From positions 1 through 64,000 of the forward strand of contig FMTN01000014.1 of assembly GCA_900100095.1 (NCBI GenBank): 64,000 bases of DNA, in the 5' to 3' direction. The stretch comes from Lachnospiraceae bacterium C10 (GTDB taxonomy: Bacteria > Bacillota > Clostridia > Lachnospirales > Lachnospiraceae). Made by a program: the position numbers and the translations under genes. Every line of letters begins with the position of its first letter. Position 1 is the stretch's first letter. Below, one piece after another: positions 8,758 through 17,310 of this stretch. The notes below the pieces were generated by a model, which saw nothing but the letters and a program-made list of their open reading frames with translations, searched no databases and was not told the DNA's origin.

Positions 8758-11220
8758 ATGGGTCATCTGGATAAAATGACAAAAGATGAAATAAAAAGGG
8801 AAATTCAAAGCAACGTAAAGAGGCTGTACCGCAAGGAGTTTGAGGAGGCTTCTCCTCAGGAGATTTATCAGGCTGTGTCACTGGTTGTCAAGGATGGTAT
8901 CATTGACAACTGGCTGGCAACGCAGAATGCAATGGAAGAACAGGATCCTAAGACGGTATATTACATGTCCATGGAATTTCTGATGGGACGTGCACTGGGA
9001 AACAATCTGTTAAATCTTTGCGTATACGATAACTTTAAGGCTGCTTTGGATGAGCTGGGATTTGATATTTCCGTTATTGAAGATCAGGAACCGGATCCGG
9101 CACTTGGAAACGGTGGCCTTGGCCGTCTGGCTGCGTGCTTTTTGGATTCTTTATCAACCCTGGGATATGCGGCCTACGGATGCGGTATCCGCTACCGTTA
9201 TGGTATGTTCCGTCAGAAGATTCGCGACGGATACCAGAAGGAGGTTCCGGATAACTGGCTTGAGAACGGCTATCCTTTTGAACTGAAGCGTTCGGAATAC
9301 ACCTATGAAGTCAAATTCGGCGGATATGTCCGTTCCGAAGTGGATGAAAAGGGCAAGACAAGATTCATTCAGGAAAACTACAACTCAGTTCTGGCGATCC
9401 CTTATGATATGCCGATCGTTGGATATAACAACGGTGTTGTAAACTCCCTGATGATCTGGGATGCTCAGCCGAAGCAGGTATTCTCCCTGGATTCTTTTGA
9501 CAAGGGTGATTACACCAAGGCAGTAGAGGATGAGAATCTTGCAAAGAACCTTGTAGAGGTTCTCTATCCGAACGATAACCATATCTCCGGTAAGGAGCTT
9601 CGTTTAAAACAGCAGTATTTCTTCGTATCCGCTTCCCTGCAGAGGGCAATTCAGCGATATAAGAAGAATCATGATGATATTCACAAGCTTCCGGAGAAGG
9701 TTGTCTTCCAGATGAACGATACACACCCGACTCTGACAGTGGCAGAGCTGATGCGTCTGTTACTGGACGAAGAGGGACTCGGATGGGATGAGGCATGGGA
9801 GATTACAACTCATGCATGTGCCTATACCAACCATACCATTATGGCGGAGGCTCTGGAGAAATGGCCGATTGAGATTTTCTCCCGTCTCTTACCTCGAATT
9901 TACAATATCGTGGAAGAGGTGAACCGCCGCTTCTGTCTTAAGATTCAGGAGAAATTCCCTGGAGACAATGATAAGGTGGCCCGCATGGCGATTATCTATG
10001 ACGGACAGGTTAAGATGGCGCATCTTGCAATAGCAGCAGGCTATTCCGTTAACGGTGTAGCAAGACTTCATACGGAGATCCTCAAGAAGGAATCCCTGAA
10101 GGATTTCTACGATATGTATCCGGAGAAGTTTAACAACAAGACCAACGGAATTACCCAGAGACGATTCCTCCTTCATGGAGATCCGCTTCTTGCAGACTGG
10201 ATTACAGACAAGATCGGAGACGGTTGGATCACGGATCTGTCTCAAATGAAAAAGCTTGCGGTCTTTGCCGATGATGAAAAGGCACAGCAGGAGTTCCGAA
10301 GCATCAAGCGTAAGAACAAGATTCGTCTTGCAAAATATATCAAGGAGCACAATGGCGTTGAGGTGGATCCGAATTCCATCTTCGATGTTCAGGTAAAGCG
10401 ATTGCATGAATACAAGCGTCAGCTTCTGAATATTTTACATGTTATGTACGAATACGACCGAATGAAGGAGCATCCGGAACTTGAGTATGTACCGAAGACC
10501 TACATTTTCGGTGCGAAAGCAGCGGCAGGTTACCGGATCGCAAAGCTTACAATCAAGCTGATCAATAATGTGGCCAACGTGATCAATAACGATCCGAGTA
10601 TTGGCGGCAAGTTAAAGGTTGTATTTATCGAAGATTACAAGGTAAGTAACGCAGAGATGATTTTCGCTGCGGCAGATGTTTCTGAGCAGATTTCAACAGC
10701 ATCCAAGGAGGCTTCCGGTACAGGTAACATGAAGTTCATGTTAAACGGTGCCGTGACCATCGGTACAATGGATGGTGCGAACGTTGAGATGGTAGAGGAA
10801 ATGGGAGAAGAGAATGCCTTTATCTTCGGTATGAGTGCAGAAGAGGTCATCGAGCACGAGAACAAGCGGGATTATAATCCGATGGATATCTTCAACAGTG
10901 ACCAGGATATTCGAAAGGTGCTGATGCAGCTTGTGAACGGATTCTACAGTCCGGATGATCCGGAAATGTTCCGCGACATCTATAACTCACTGCTGAATAC
11001 CCAGTGCACACAGTTTGCAGATACCTACTTCAACCTGAAGGATTTCAGATCCTATGCCGATACACAGGATCGTATTTCCAAGACGTATCAGGATGAGGCA
11101 AAGTGGGCGAAGATGGCACTTCTTAACATTGCCAATGTGGGCAAATTCTCTTCCGACCGTACCATTCAGGACTACGTGGACGAAATCTGGCATTTGGACC
11201 ATATTACCATTGACAAGTAA
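8758..11220 (+). CDS. glgP: Glycogen/alpha-glucan phosphorylase
   Basis: 820 residues from ATG 8758, preceded by AAAGGAGGAGG. GT35 family; the PLP-binding lysine lies in EASGTGNMKFMLNGA, followed by TIGTMDGANVEM. NGGLGRLAACFLDSL near residue 115 and the QMNDTHPT segment are conserved. It releases glucose-1-phosphate from glycogen or maltodextrins in the cytoplasm. No other glycogen genes are adjacent. It is separated from ileS by a short gap that contains the small palindrome GTACC-GGGG-GTAC, and it is closed by a terminator at 11250. Confidence 0.97.
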   Translation: MGHLDKMTKDEIKREIQSNVKRLYRKEFEEASPQEIYQAVSLVVKDGIIDNWLATQNAMEEQDPKTVYYMSMEFLMGRALGNNLLNLCVYDNFKAALDELGFDISVIEDQEPDPALGNGGLGRLAACFLDSLSTLGYAAYGCGIRYRYGMFRQKIRDGYQKEVPDNWLENGYPFELKRSEYTYEVKFGGYVRSEVDEKGKTRFIQENYNSVLAIPYDMPIVGYNNGVVNSLMIWDAQPKQVFSLDSFDKGDYTKAVEDENLAKNLVEVLYPNDNHISGKELRLKQQYFFVSASLQRAIQRYKKNHDDIHKLPEKVVFQMNDTHPTLTVAELMRLLLDEEGLGWDEAWEITTHACAYTNHTIMAEALEKWPIEIFSRLLPRIYNIVEEVNRRFCLKIQEKFPGDNDKVARMAIIYDGQVKMAHLAIAAGYSVNGVARLHTEILKKESLKDFYDMYPEKFNNKTNGITQRRFLLHGDPLLADWITDKIGDGWITDLSQMKKLAVFADDEKAQQEFRSIKRKNKIRLAKYIKEHNGVEVDPNSIFDVQVKRLHEYKRQLLNILHVMYEYDRMKEHPELEYVPKTYIFGAKAAAGYRIAKLTIKLINNVANVINNDPSIGGKLKVVFIEDYKVSNAEMIFAAADVSEQISTASKEASGTGNMKFMLNGAVTIGTMDGANVEMVEEMGEENAFIFGMSAEEVIEHENKRDYNPMDIFNSDQDIRKVLMQLVNGFYSPDDPEMFRDIYNSLLNTQCTQFADTYFNLKDFRSYADTQDRISKTYQDEAKWAKMALLNIANVGKFSSDRTIQDYVDEIWHLDHITIDK

Positions 11221-11249
11221 TACGGTGATTTATTAAACTTTTATAAAAT

Positions 11250-11284
11250 AACGACGGGGGCAGTTGTGTTCTCGTCGTTTTTTC
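11250..11284 (+). terminator. Rho-independent terminator of ileS-glgP
   Basis: AACGACG (11250-11256) pairs with CGTCGTT (11273-11279) and runs into a T tract. Confidence 0.8.
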
Positions 11285-11292
11285 TTTATAAT
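11264..11292 (+). promoter_or_regulatory. Candidate promoter of the clpX-like gene
   Basis: TTGTGT (11264-11269), 17 bp, TATAAT (11287-11292). The -35 lies in the loop of the preceding terminator. A small hairpin GGCGC-GTTTAT-GCGCC (11306-11321) follows in the leader. Confidence 0.45.
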
Positions 11293-11352
11293 TAATTGTA
11301 ACATGGGCGCGTTTATGCGCCAACGTGTCAAAGTGCAGGAAAGTACAGGTTT

Positions 11353-12966
11353 ATGATGTCTAATTTTGATGACGAAGAATTATATAAAGATACCGTTACA
11401 ACGGAAGATCACAATGAAGATGACAGGGATGACGATTACGAGGACGTATGTTATATCTGCCGCAGACCGGAGAGCGCCGTCGGCAAGATGATTCATATCC
11501 CGGGGAATGTTCACATCTGTCTGAGCTGTCTGCAGAAGACCTTTGATACCATGGGAGCTTTCCCGATGGGACCGTCTATGATGGGGGATCCGACGCAGCT
11601 CTTCGGTGGTGTTATGCCGGGAAGTGGTGACAAGGAGAAGGATGACCATTCACAAAAGGGCCAGCAGAATCCTAACTCCATCGATCTGGGTTCCCTGTCC
11701 GGAATCAGTATGATGAACCTTTCTGATCTGTCCAATATGTTTGCCGGTGGTCCGCAGATTCCAAACCGTCAGAGACTGAAGAAAAGGAAGGCGGGGAAGA
11801 AGGCGGCAAAGCACAAGCTTAGTGAAGGCCCGATCATCGATATCAAGAATATTCCGCCACCTCATAAGATCAAGGGACTTCTCGATGATTACGTCGTAGG
11901 TCAGGAGAAGGCGAAAAAGACCATGGCGGTAGGGGTATATAACCATTATAAGCGTGTTATTTCAGAAGAGAATCTCCTGGATCAGGAGGATGAGGTTGAG
12001 ATCGAGAAGAGTAACATGTTGATGATTGGACCGACAGGTTCCGGTAAGACCTATTTGGTCAAGACCCTGGCGAGACTTTTGGATGTACCGCTTGCCATTA
12101 CCGATGCCACATCCCTTACGGAAGCGGGCTACATCGGTGATGATATTGAATCGGTTGTGAGCAAACTTCTTGCTGCAGCGGATAACGATGTGGAGCGCGC
12201 TCAGAAGGGTATCATCTTCATCGATGAGATCGATAAGCTTGCAAAGAAGAAAAACGCCAATACGAGGGATGTTTCCGGTGAATCCGTTCAGCAGGGAATG
12301 TTAAAGCTTTTAGAAGGTGCAACAGTGGAGGTTCCGGTGGGAGCATCCTCTAAAAATGCCATGGTTCCGATGGCACTTGTTGATACCAGTAATATTTTAT
12401 TCATCTGTGGAGGAGCCTTCCCGGATCTGGCGGATATTATCAAGGAAAGACTCAATAAAAGCAGCTCCATGGGATTTGTTGCAGATCTCAAGGATAAATA
12501 CGACAAGGATGAGAATATCTTAGACAAGGTAACAGCTGAGGATCTTCGCAAATTCGGTATGATTCCGGAATTTATCGGACGTCTGCCGATTATTTATTCA
12601 TTACAGTCATTGAGCGAGGATATGCTTGTTTCCATTCTTACCAAGCCGAGGAATGCCATCTTAAAGCAATACCAGAAGCTTCTGGCACTGGATGAAGTGG
12701 ATCTTAGATTCGAGGATGATGCGTTACATCTGATTGCAAAGAGAGCCAAGGAAAAGGAACTGGGAGCAAGAGCACTTCGTTCCATTATTGAGGAATTCAT
12801 GATGGACATCATGTATGAGATTCCAAAGGATGAGAACATTGGAACAGTGACCATTACCAAAAGCTATATTGAAGGAACCGGTGCCCCTGTCATTACCATG
12901 CGAAGCAAGGAAAAGACAGCAGCAATCCCGGTGAAAAATGAGACGACGATTGAGAAAAAAGATTAA
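11353..12966 (+). CDS. Divergent ClpX-like AAA+ unfoldase with long linker
   Basis: 537 residues, about 110 longer than ordinary ClpX. An acidic start precedes a C4 zinc-binding domain (C33, C36, C56, C59). A Gly/Met/Pro/Ser-rich linker of about 100 residues then leads to the AAA+ module: Walker A GPTGSGKT (226-233), Walker B IIFIDEID (287-294), and EFIGRLP with the arginine-finger region. The pore-1 loop reads GYIG rather than GYVG. The substrate-sensing RKH loop is absent (GASSKNAMVP near 330-340). The ClpP-docking tripeptide reads MGF rather than IGF. It is probably a cytoplasmic unfoldase; whether it still works with ClpP and takes ssrA-tagged substrates is doubtful. No clpP is nearby. 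It may be a second ClpX of the genome. Confidence 0.85.
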   Translation: MMSNFDDEELYKDTVTTEDHNEDDRDDDYEDVCYICRRPESAVGKMIHIPGNVHICLSCLQKTFDTMGAFPMGPSMMGDPTQLFGGVMPGSGDKEKDDHSQKGQQNPNSIDLGSLSGISMMNLSDLSNMFAGGPQIPNRQRLKKRKAGKKAAKHKLSEGPIIDIKNIPPPHKIKGLLDDYVVGQEKAKKTMAVGVYNHYKRVISEENLLDQEDEVEIEKSNMLMIGPTGSGKTYLVKTLARLLDVPLAITDATSLTEAGYIGDDIESVVSKLLAAADNDVERAQKGIIFIDEIDKLAKKKNANTRDVSGESVQQGMLKLLEGATVEVPVGASSKNAMVPMALVDTSNILFICGGAFPDLADIIKERLNKSSSMGFVADLKDKYDKDENILDKVTAEDLRKFGMIPEFIGRLPIIYSLQSLSEDMLVSILTKPRNAILKQYQKLLALDEVDLRFEDDALHLIAKRAKEKELGARALRSIIEEFMMDIMYEIPKDENIGTVTITKSYIEGTGAPVITMRSKEKTAAIPVKNETTIEKKD

Positions 12967-12993
12967 TTTCACCAAGTAGATTTCACCAAGTAG
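12966..12993 (+). repeat. Tandem 14-bp direct repeat
   Basis: ATTTCACCAAGTAG occurs twice back to back (12966-12979, 12980-12993), starting on the last base of the clpX-like stop codon. It probably arose by replication slippage; no function is evident. Confidence 0.8.
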
Positions 12994-13010
12994 AAGAGAG
13001 AGGTGTCTTA

Positions 13011-13301
13011 ATGCCAAGAAGAGAGAAACGAAGCCATACCAATGATTTGTATCGCGCAATTTTGACATTAGAGTCAGAGGAAGAATGTATTGATTTTTTC
13101 AAGGATGTCTGCTCAAACAATGAGCTTCTTGCGATGGAGCAGCGATTCAATGTTGCGAAGATGCTCGATGACGGTAAAACCTATCTGGATATCCAAGAGT
13201 CTACCAATGCATCGACAGCGACCATCAGCCGGGTAGGACGTGCACTGTCTGAGGGTACCGGTGTCATTGGTGAGGTTCTGAAGCGTCAGAAGGAGGAGTA
13301 G
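13011..13301 (+). CDS. yerC: YerC/YecD-type TrpR-related regulator
   Basis: 96 residues. The sequence LTLESEEECIDFFKDVCSNNELLAMEQRF and the helix-turn-helix YLDIQESTNASTATISRVGRAL match the YerC family, small TrpR-fold DNA-binding proteins of Firmicutes. The ribosome site GAGAGG lies before ATG 13011. It lies 44 bases after the clpX-like gene and 2 bases before the next gene, so it is probably in one operon. The regulated genes and any ligand are unknown. Confidence 0.85.
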   Translation: MPRREKRSHTNDLYRAILTLESEEECIDFFKDVCSNNELLAMEQRFNVAKMLDDGKTYLDIQESTNASTATISRVGRALSEGTGVIGEVLKRQKEE

Positions 13302-13303
13302 AA

Positions 13304-13786
13304 TTGGTCAGTCTGGCGATTACCGATGTAAAGGGCTGCATGGCCCGGATGTTAGGCGCAACGGCCTTTGATGATTTTACTCTTTCCGAAGCGACCATTA
13401 TGACAAGGGTGTCCTATGTGATTGACGGGCACCTCAGGAAGGAAGAGGAAGTTGTGGAAGAGGGCGAACCCTTTACACGGTATGGGCAGGTCCGCGCATT
13501 ATGTTTTGACATGATCAAGGGCAAGAAAGCCCCGGAGTATTTTAAATTTGTTTTCCATTTGCCTCAGGATAAAATAAAGGAACTTGTTGCATCTTCGGGT
13601 GCGACCGTTTCGGTGGACGATGTGGTCACCCTAAGCTTTACCATACGCTATCAGGAGGATCATCTCACCTTGTTGACCGGTAATTCCCTACGGATTTTCA
13701 CGCAGGATCAGTCCTTGCACCACGCGTGGGATTCCTATGTTGAACAGTTTTTGGAGAAGAACGGAATTGCATTTGAACGGCAGTAG
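13304..13786 (+). CDS. DUF5721-like hypothetical protein
   Basis: 160 residues from TTG 13304, the only start with a good ribosome site (AGGAGG 8 bases before). Soluble, with no membrane segment. The pattern of an N-terminal MLGATAFDDFTLSEA, a central FTRYGQVRALCFDMIKGKKAPEYFKF and a C-terminal LTGNSLRIFTQDQSLHHAWD resembles the DUF5721 family found in Lachnospiraceae, whose function is unknown. It starts 2 bases after yerC stops, which suggests translational coupling. Confidence 0.7.
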   Translation: MVSLAITDVKGCMARMLGATAFDDFTLSEATIMTRVSYVIDGHLRKEEEVVEEGEPFTRYGQVRALCFDMIKGKKAPEYFKFVFHLPQDKIKELVASSGATVSVDDVVTLSFTIRYQEDHLTLLTGNSLRIFTQDQSLHHAWDSYVEQFLEKNGIAFERQ

Positions 13787-13929
13787 TGCAATTTTTGACG
13801 AAACTTTCTGAAAAGTCTTTACATTCAAACCTCAGTGTGATAGTTTTATATTGTTGTGACAATTTAACGAGTTAAAGTTAAGGGGAAACAACGTACACAT
13901 ATTTATTTTTTTATTTGGAGGTACTATCA

Positions 13930-14130
13930 ATGAGAGGTACAGTTAAGTGGTTCAACAATCAAAAGGGGTATGGCTTCATTTCAGATGAGCAGGGTAATGA
14001 TGTATTCGTACATTATTCAGGCCTGAACATGGAGGGCTTCAAGTCCTTAGAGGAAGGCGCAAGCGTTGATTATGAAGTTACAGAAGGAACCAAGGGTCCA
14101 CAGGCGGTTAATGTTACAGTACTTAAGTAA
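13930..14130 (+). CDS. csp: Cold-shock protein (CspA/CspB family)
   Basis: 66 residues from ATG 13930 (TTTGGAGG 8 bases before). It is a single OB fold with RNP1 KGYGFI and RNP2 DVFVHYS and the start MRGTVKWFN. It binds single-stranded RNA/DNA and acts as an RNA chaperone. A 140-base AT-rich untranslated leader lies upstream (13787-13929), as is usual for csp mRNAs. A terminator at 14183 makes it a monocistronic unit. Confidence 0.96.
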   Translation: MRGTVKWFNNQKGYGFISDEQGNDVFVHYSGLNMEGFKSLEEGASVDYEVTEGTKGPQAVNVTVLK

Positions 14131-14182
14131 TTTGACTTAGTTGGCGATTGAGCCGGTCTTGACATAAGCTATGGATGAAAAG

Positions 14183-14212
14183 GCTTCCACGAGAAATCGT
14201 GGAAGCTTTTTT
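14183..14212 (+). terminator. Terminator of csp
   Basis: GCTTCCACGA (14183-14192) and TCGTGGAAGC (14197-14206) form a 10-bp stem followed by six T. Confidence 0.9.
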
Positions 14213-14266
14213 ATGTAACAATAAAATTACATTTTTGTTCATTTGTGGTTTATTAGGGGAATGTCG

Positions 14267-14295
14267 TTGCTAGGATTCGTGTATAAGGGTATAAT
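14267..14295 (+). promoter_or_regulatory. Promoter of degV
   Basis: TTGCTA (14267-14272), 17-bp spacer, consensus TATAAT (14290-14295), 38 bases before the degV start. Confidence 0.7.
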
Positions 14296-14333
14296 ATAGT
14301 GTACGTTATAAGGTATACAATGAAGGAGAAGCT

Positions 14334-15191
14334 ATGTATAAGATCATCATAGACAGCTGCGGAGAGATTCCACAGAAATTAAAGGGAGATGGCAGGTTCG
14401 TTAACGTGCCGCTTACCTTGTCCATTGACGATTGGGAAAAGCGAGACGATGAAGCCTTTGATCAGGAGGAATTCCTTGCACGGATGAAGGCAAGTAAGAA
14501 CATTCCTCATTCAGCATGTCCTTCGCCGGCCGATTATCTGGCTGAGATTGAAGAGGGAGATGCCGAGCATGTCTACATCGTAACCTTATCTGCAAAGCTC
14601 AGCGGCTCCTATAACGCAGCCTGCCTGGCAAAGAGCCTTTATGAGGAAGACCATGAGGATGATGAGGAGGATGAGATCAAGAAGATTCATGTCTTCGATT
14701 CCAAGTCAGCTTCCATTGGCCAGACATTAATCGGAATGAAGGCGGCAGAATGCGAAGATGCCGGTTTATCGTTTGAAGAGGTTGTGGAAGCAACCGATCG
14801 TTTTATTGCAGGGGAGCATACCTTCTTTTGCCTTGAATCACTTGAGACCCTTCGTAAGGCCGGACGCCTGGGCTCTCTTAAGGCGATGCTTGCAAATACA
14901 TTGAATATCAAGCCGGTTATGGGCTCTACGGATGAGGGCAGTATCCAGCAACTTGGTCAGGCGAGAGGTATGGCCAAGGCTTTGGATAAGATGGTGGAAT
15001 GCATGATGGCAGTGACAGAGAATCCGACAGAGAAGATCGTTGCCATTTCCCACTGTGCAGCACCGGCAACTGCCAATATGCTGGTTGAGCGGGTTAAGAA
15101 GGCCGCTAAATTTAAAGATGTCTTTACCATTGATACCCAGGGGATTTCGTCGCTTTATGCCGGCCCGGGTGGTGTCATTATGGTAGTATAG
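14334..15191 (+). CDS. degV: DegV-family fatty-acid-binding protein
   Basis: 285 residues. It begins YKIIIDSCGEIP and has the family motifs SACPSPADYL, TLSAKLSGSYNAA and FDSKSASIGQ, with FCLESLETLRKAGRL in the C-terminal half. DegV/FakB proteins bind a single fatty acid in a cytoplasmic pocket and can present it to the kinase FakA for phospholipid synthesis. No fakA is nearby. It carries an acidic insertion (EEDHEDDEEDE, near residues 105-115). Ribosome site AAGGAG; own promoter and terminator. Confidence 0.9.
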   Translation: MYKIIIDSCGEIPQKLKGDGRFVNVPLTLSIDDWEKRDDEAFDQEEFLARMKASKNIPHSACPSPADYLAEIEEGDAEHVYIVTLSAKLSGSYNAACLAKSLYEEDHEDDEEDEIKKIHVFDSKSASIGQTLIGMKAAECEDAGLSFEEVVEATDRFIAGEHTFFCLESLETLRKAGRLGSLKAMLANTLNIKPVMGSTDEGSIQQLGQARGMAKALDKMVECMMAVTENPTEKIVAISHCAAPATANMLVERVKKAAKFKDVFTIDTQGISSLYAGPGGVIMVV

Positions 15192-15214
15192 TGTATAGGA
15201 ATATGGTAAAAGGT

Positions 15215-15243
15215 AAAGAACTGTGGATTTTCACAGTTCTTTC
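15215..15243 (+). terminator. Terminator of degV
   Basis: AAAGAACTGTG / CACAGTTCTTT hairpin with T-rich tail. Confidence 0.85.
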
Positions 15244-15263
15244 TTATTAGGAAGAAGGCATAT

Positions 15264-16616
15264 ATGGATGAAGCGTATCAGAAGGTCATAGAGAAAATCG
15301 AAAAGCGCCGTCGCTTTGGAGCAAAGAGCGGAAGGGAAGTCAGCGAGGAATTGCTTCGCAGGGTTGGACATCCGGAGGAGGGGATGCGGATCATTCACAT
15401 TGCCGGTACCAATGGAAAGGGCTCAACGGCTGCGTTTTTAGATCAGATTCTTCGCAAGGCGGAAGTGAAGGTCGGAATGTTTACATCCCCTCATCTGATA
15501 TCCTTTCGTGAAAGGATTAAGGTGGATGGCAGGATGATTGAGGAGAAGGCGGCTGCCAGAATCGGCCAGCGCCTTTTGGATACGAAAATGCCGGAGGATC
15601 TGACACCGACGTTTTTTGATTTATGCCTGGCGATGGCACTTTTATATTTCAAAGAACAGGAATGCGAAGTGGTGATTCTTGAGACAGGACTTGGAGGAAG
15701 ACTTGATTCTACAAGAGGAAGTGCTACGGTACCCCTTGTGTCGGTAATCACCGCAATCGGACTGGATCACACGTCCGTTCTGGGCTCCACATTACAGGAG
15801 ATTGCGGGAGAGAAGGCCGGAATCCTGCGGCAGGGAACAAGAGCCGTTCTTGCACAGATGGCAGACGAGGCGGCAGAGGTTCTTGTGGAAGAATGTAATC
15901 AAAACAGGATTCCTTGGATTCAAATGACAACAAAGGAATATATAAGGGAAAAGGAGATCCGGGAGATTTCCTCCTATCCGGTGGTGAAAATGCTTTCTGC
16001 CGTTCTGGAGGAAAGAAGCGATGTCAAGCTTGGTCTATACGGGGATTATCAGTGGCAGAATGCAGCAAACGCATTGGGGGCCATCGCTCAGTTGTGTTGC
16101 GCACTGGAAGAAGGCGAGGAGCGCATGCAGCGCCAGTGGCTGTTAGATGAACTGACAGAGGCTGCCATCCGTGAAGGACTCAGAGATACCCAGTGGCCGG
16201 GAAGAGCGCAGATCTTAAGAGACCGGCCGTTGTTTATGGTGGACGGAGCCCATAATCCTCAGGGGGTAAAGGCTTTGGCAGACACATTGAAGAGGCGGTA
16301 CCCGGGAGAGAAATTTCATTTCTTTACGGGGGTTTTATCGGATAAGGATTACCGGAGTATGATGAAGGAAATGCTGCCTCTTGCAGATTCTTTCGATACG
16401 GTGAGTGTGGATAATCTTAGAACGCTGGAGGGAGAAGAGCTGGCGAAATTGATCCGTTCCCATGGTATTACTGCGAACTACCATAAAGATATTAAAAAAG
16501 CGATGCACATGGTTCTTTCCTATCAGGAAGACCATACGGAAGGGGTGGTTGCATTCGGTTCGCTGTATTTTATCGGAGAAATTTTAGGAATTTGGAAAAA
16601 GATGGTTGACAATTAA
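15264..16616 (+). CDS. folC: Folylpolyglutamate synthase / dihydrofolate synthase
   Basis: 450 residues. A Mur-ligase-type ATP loop HIAGTNGKGSTAAF is at about 49-62, with TSPHLISFRERI and the C-terminal FMVDGAHNPQGVKALADTL. The enzyme adds glutamate to folates (and may also make dihydrofolate) in the cytoplasm. thyA and folA lie about 8 kb downstream rather than adjacent. The start ATG 15264 follows GGAAGAAGG. The 3' end of the gene contains a promoter for the next gene. Confidence 0.94.
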   Translation: MDEAYQKVIEKIEKRRRFGAKSGREVSEELLRRVGHPEEGMRIIHIAGTNGKGSTAAFLDQILRKAEVKVGMFTSPHLISFRERIKVDGRMIEEKAAARIGQRLLDTKMPEDLTPTFFDLCLAMALLYFKEQECEVVILETGLGGRLDSTRGSATVPLVSVITAIGLDHTSVLGSTLQEIAGEKAGILRQGTRAVLAQMADEAAEVLVEECNQNRIPWIQMTTKEYIREKEIREISSYPVVKMLSAVLEERSDVKLGLYGDYQWQNAANALGAIAQLCCALEEGEERMQRQWLLDELTEAAIREGLRDTQWPGRAQILRDRPLFMVDGAHNPQGVKALADTLKRRYPGEKFHFFTGVLSDKDYRSMMKEMLPLADSFDTVSVDNLRTLEGEELAKLIRSHGITANYHKDIKKAMHMVLSYQEDHTEGVVAFGSLYFIGEILGIWKKMVDN

Positions 16617-16635
16617 GTTGTACGCAATGTATTAT
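16606..16635 (+). promoter_or_regulatory. Promoter of the glutathione peroxidase gene, inside the folC end
   Basis: TTGACA (16606-16611), 18 bp, TATTAT (16630-16635). The -35 overlaps the last codons of folC. Confidence 0.65.
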
Positions 16636-16671
16636 AAGGCCATAGAGATGTGCACGAAAGGAGTTTATCTT

Positions 16672-17217
16672 ATGGCAAATATTTACGATTACAGTGTACC
16701 AAAGGCAGACGGAAGTCAGCAGTCATTAGCAGATTATGAGGGCAAGGTGATTCTTGTTGTAAATACTGCAACAGGATGTGGTTTCACTCCGCATTACAAG
16801 CCACTTGAGGAGTTATATGAGAAGCTTCACGACAAGGGACTTGAGATCGTGGACGTTCCATGTAACCAGTTCGCAGGACAGACACCGGGAAGTGATGAAG
16901 AGATCCATGAGTTCTGTACTTTGAAGTATCATACACAGTTCCCTCAGATGAAGAAGTCTGATGTTAACGGTGAGAATGAGCTTCCGTTATATACCTATCT
17001 TAAGAGCCAGCAGGGATTCAAGGGATTCGGTAAGAGCCCGTCTGCCCTTATGATGAGTGTAATGCTTAAGAAGATTGATAAGGATTACAAGAACAATCCG
17101 GATATCAAGTGGAACTTTACAAAATTCCTTGTAGACAGAGACGGAAATGTAGTAAATCGTTTTGAGCCGACTGAGGATATGAAGAACGTATGTGATGCGG
17201 TTGAGGCATTAATCTAA
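16672..17217 (+). CDS. Glutathione/thioredoxin peroxidase (GPx family)
   Basis: 181 residues from ATG 16672 (GAAAGGAG before it). The catalytic set is visible: Cys36 in TATGCGFTP, the Gln in CNQFAGQTPG, and Trp and Asn in KWNFTKFLV. The active residue is cysteine, not selenocysteine. Firmicute members usually use thioredoxin and reduce hydroperoxides, which fits an oxygen-sensitive fermenter. It has its own promoter and terminator. Confidence 0.93.
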   Translation: MANIYDYSVPKADGSQQSLADYEGKVILVVNTATGCGFTPHYKPLEELYEKLHDKGLEIVDVPCNQFAGQTPGSDEEIHEFCTLKYHTQFPQMKKSDVNGENELPLYTYLKSQQGFKGFGKSPSALMMSVMLKKIDKDYKNNPDIKWNFTKFLVDRDGNVVNRFEPTEDMKNVCDAVEALI

Positions 17218-17230
17218 TATGAATTTTTAA

Positions 17231-17266
17231 GTGACTGTGAAATGTGAATTTTCACAGTCGCTTTTT
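17231..17266 (+). terminator. Terminator after the peroxidase gene
   Basis: GTGACTGTGAAA (17231-17242) pairs with TTTTCACAGTCGC (17249-17261) before five T. Confidence 0.85.
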
Positions 17267-17310
17267 CGTTGTATAATAGGTGGGGACTATAAATGTAAAG
17301 AGGGGTTATT

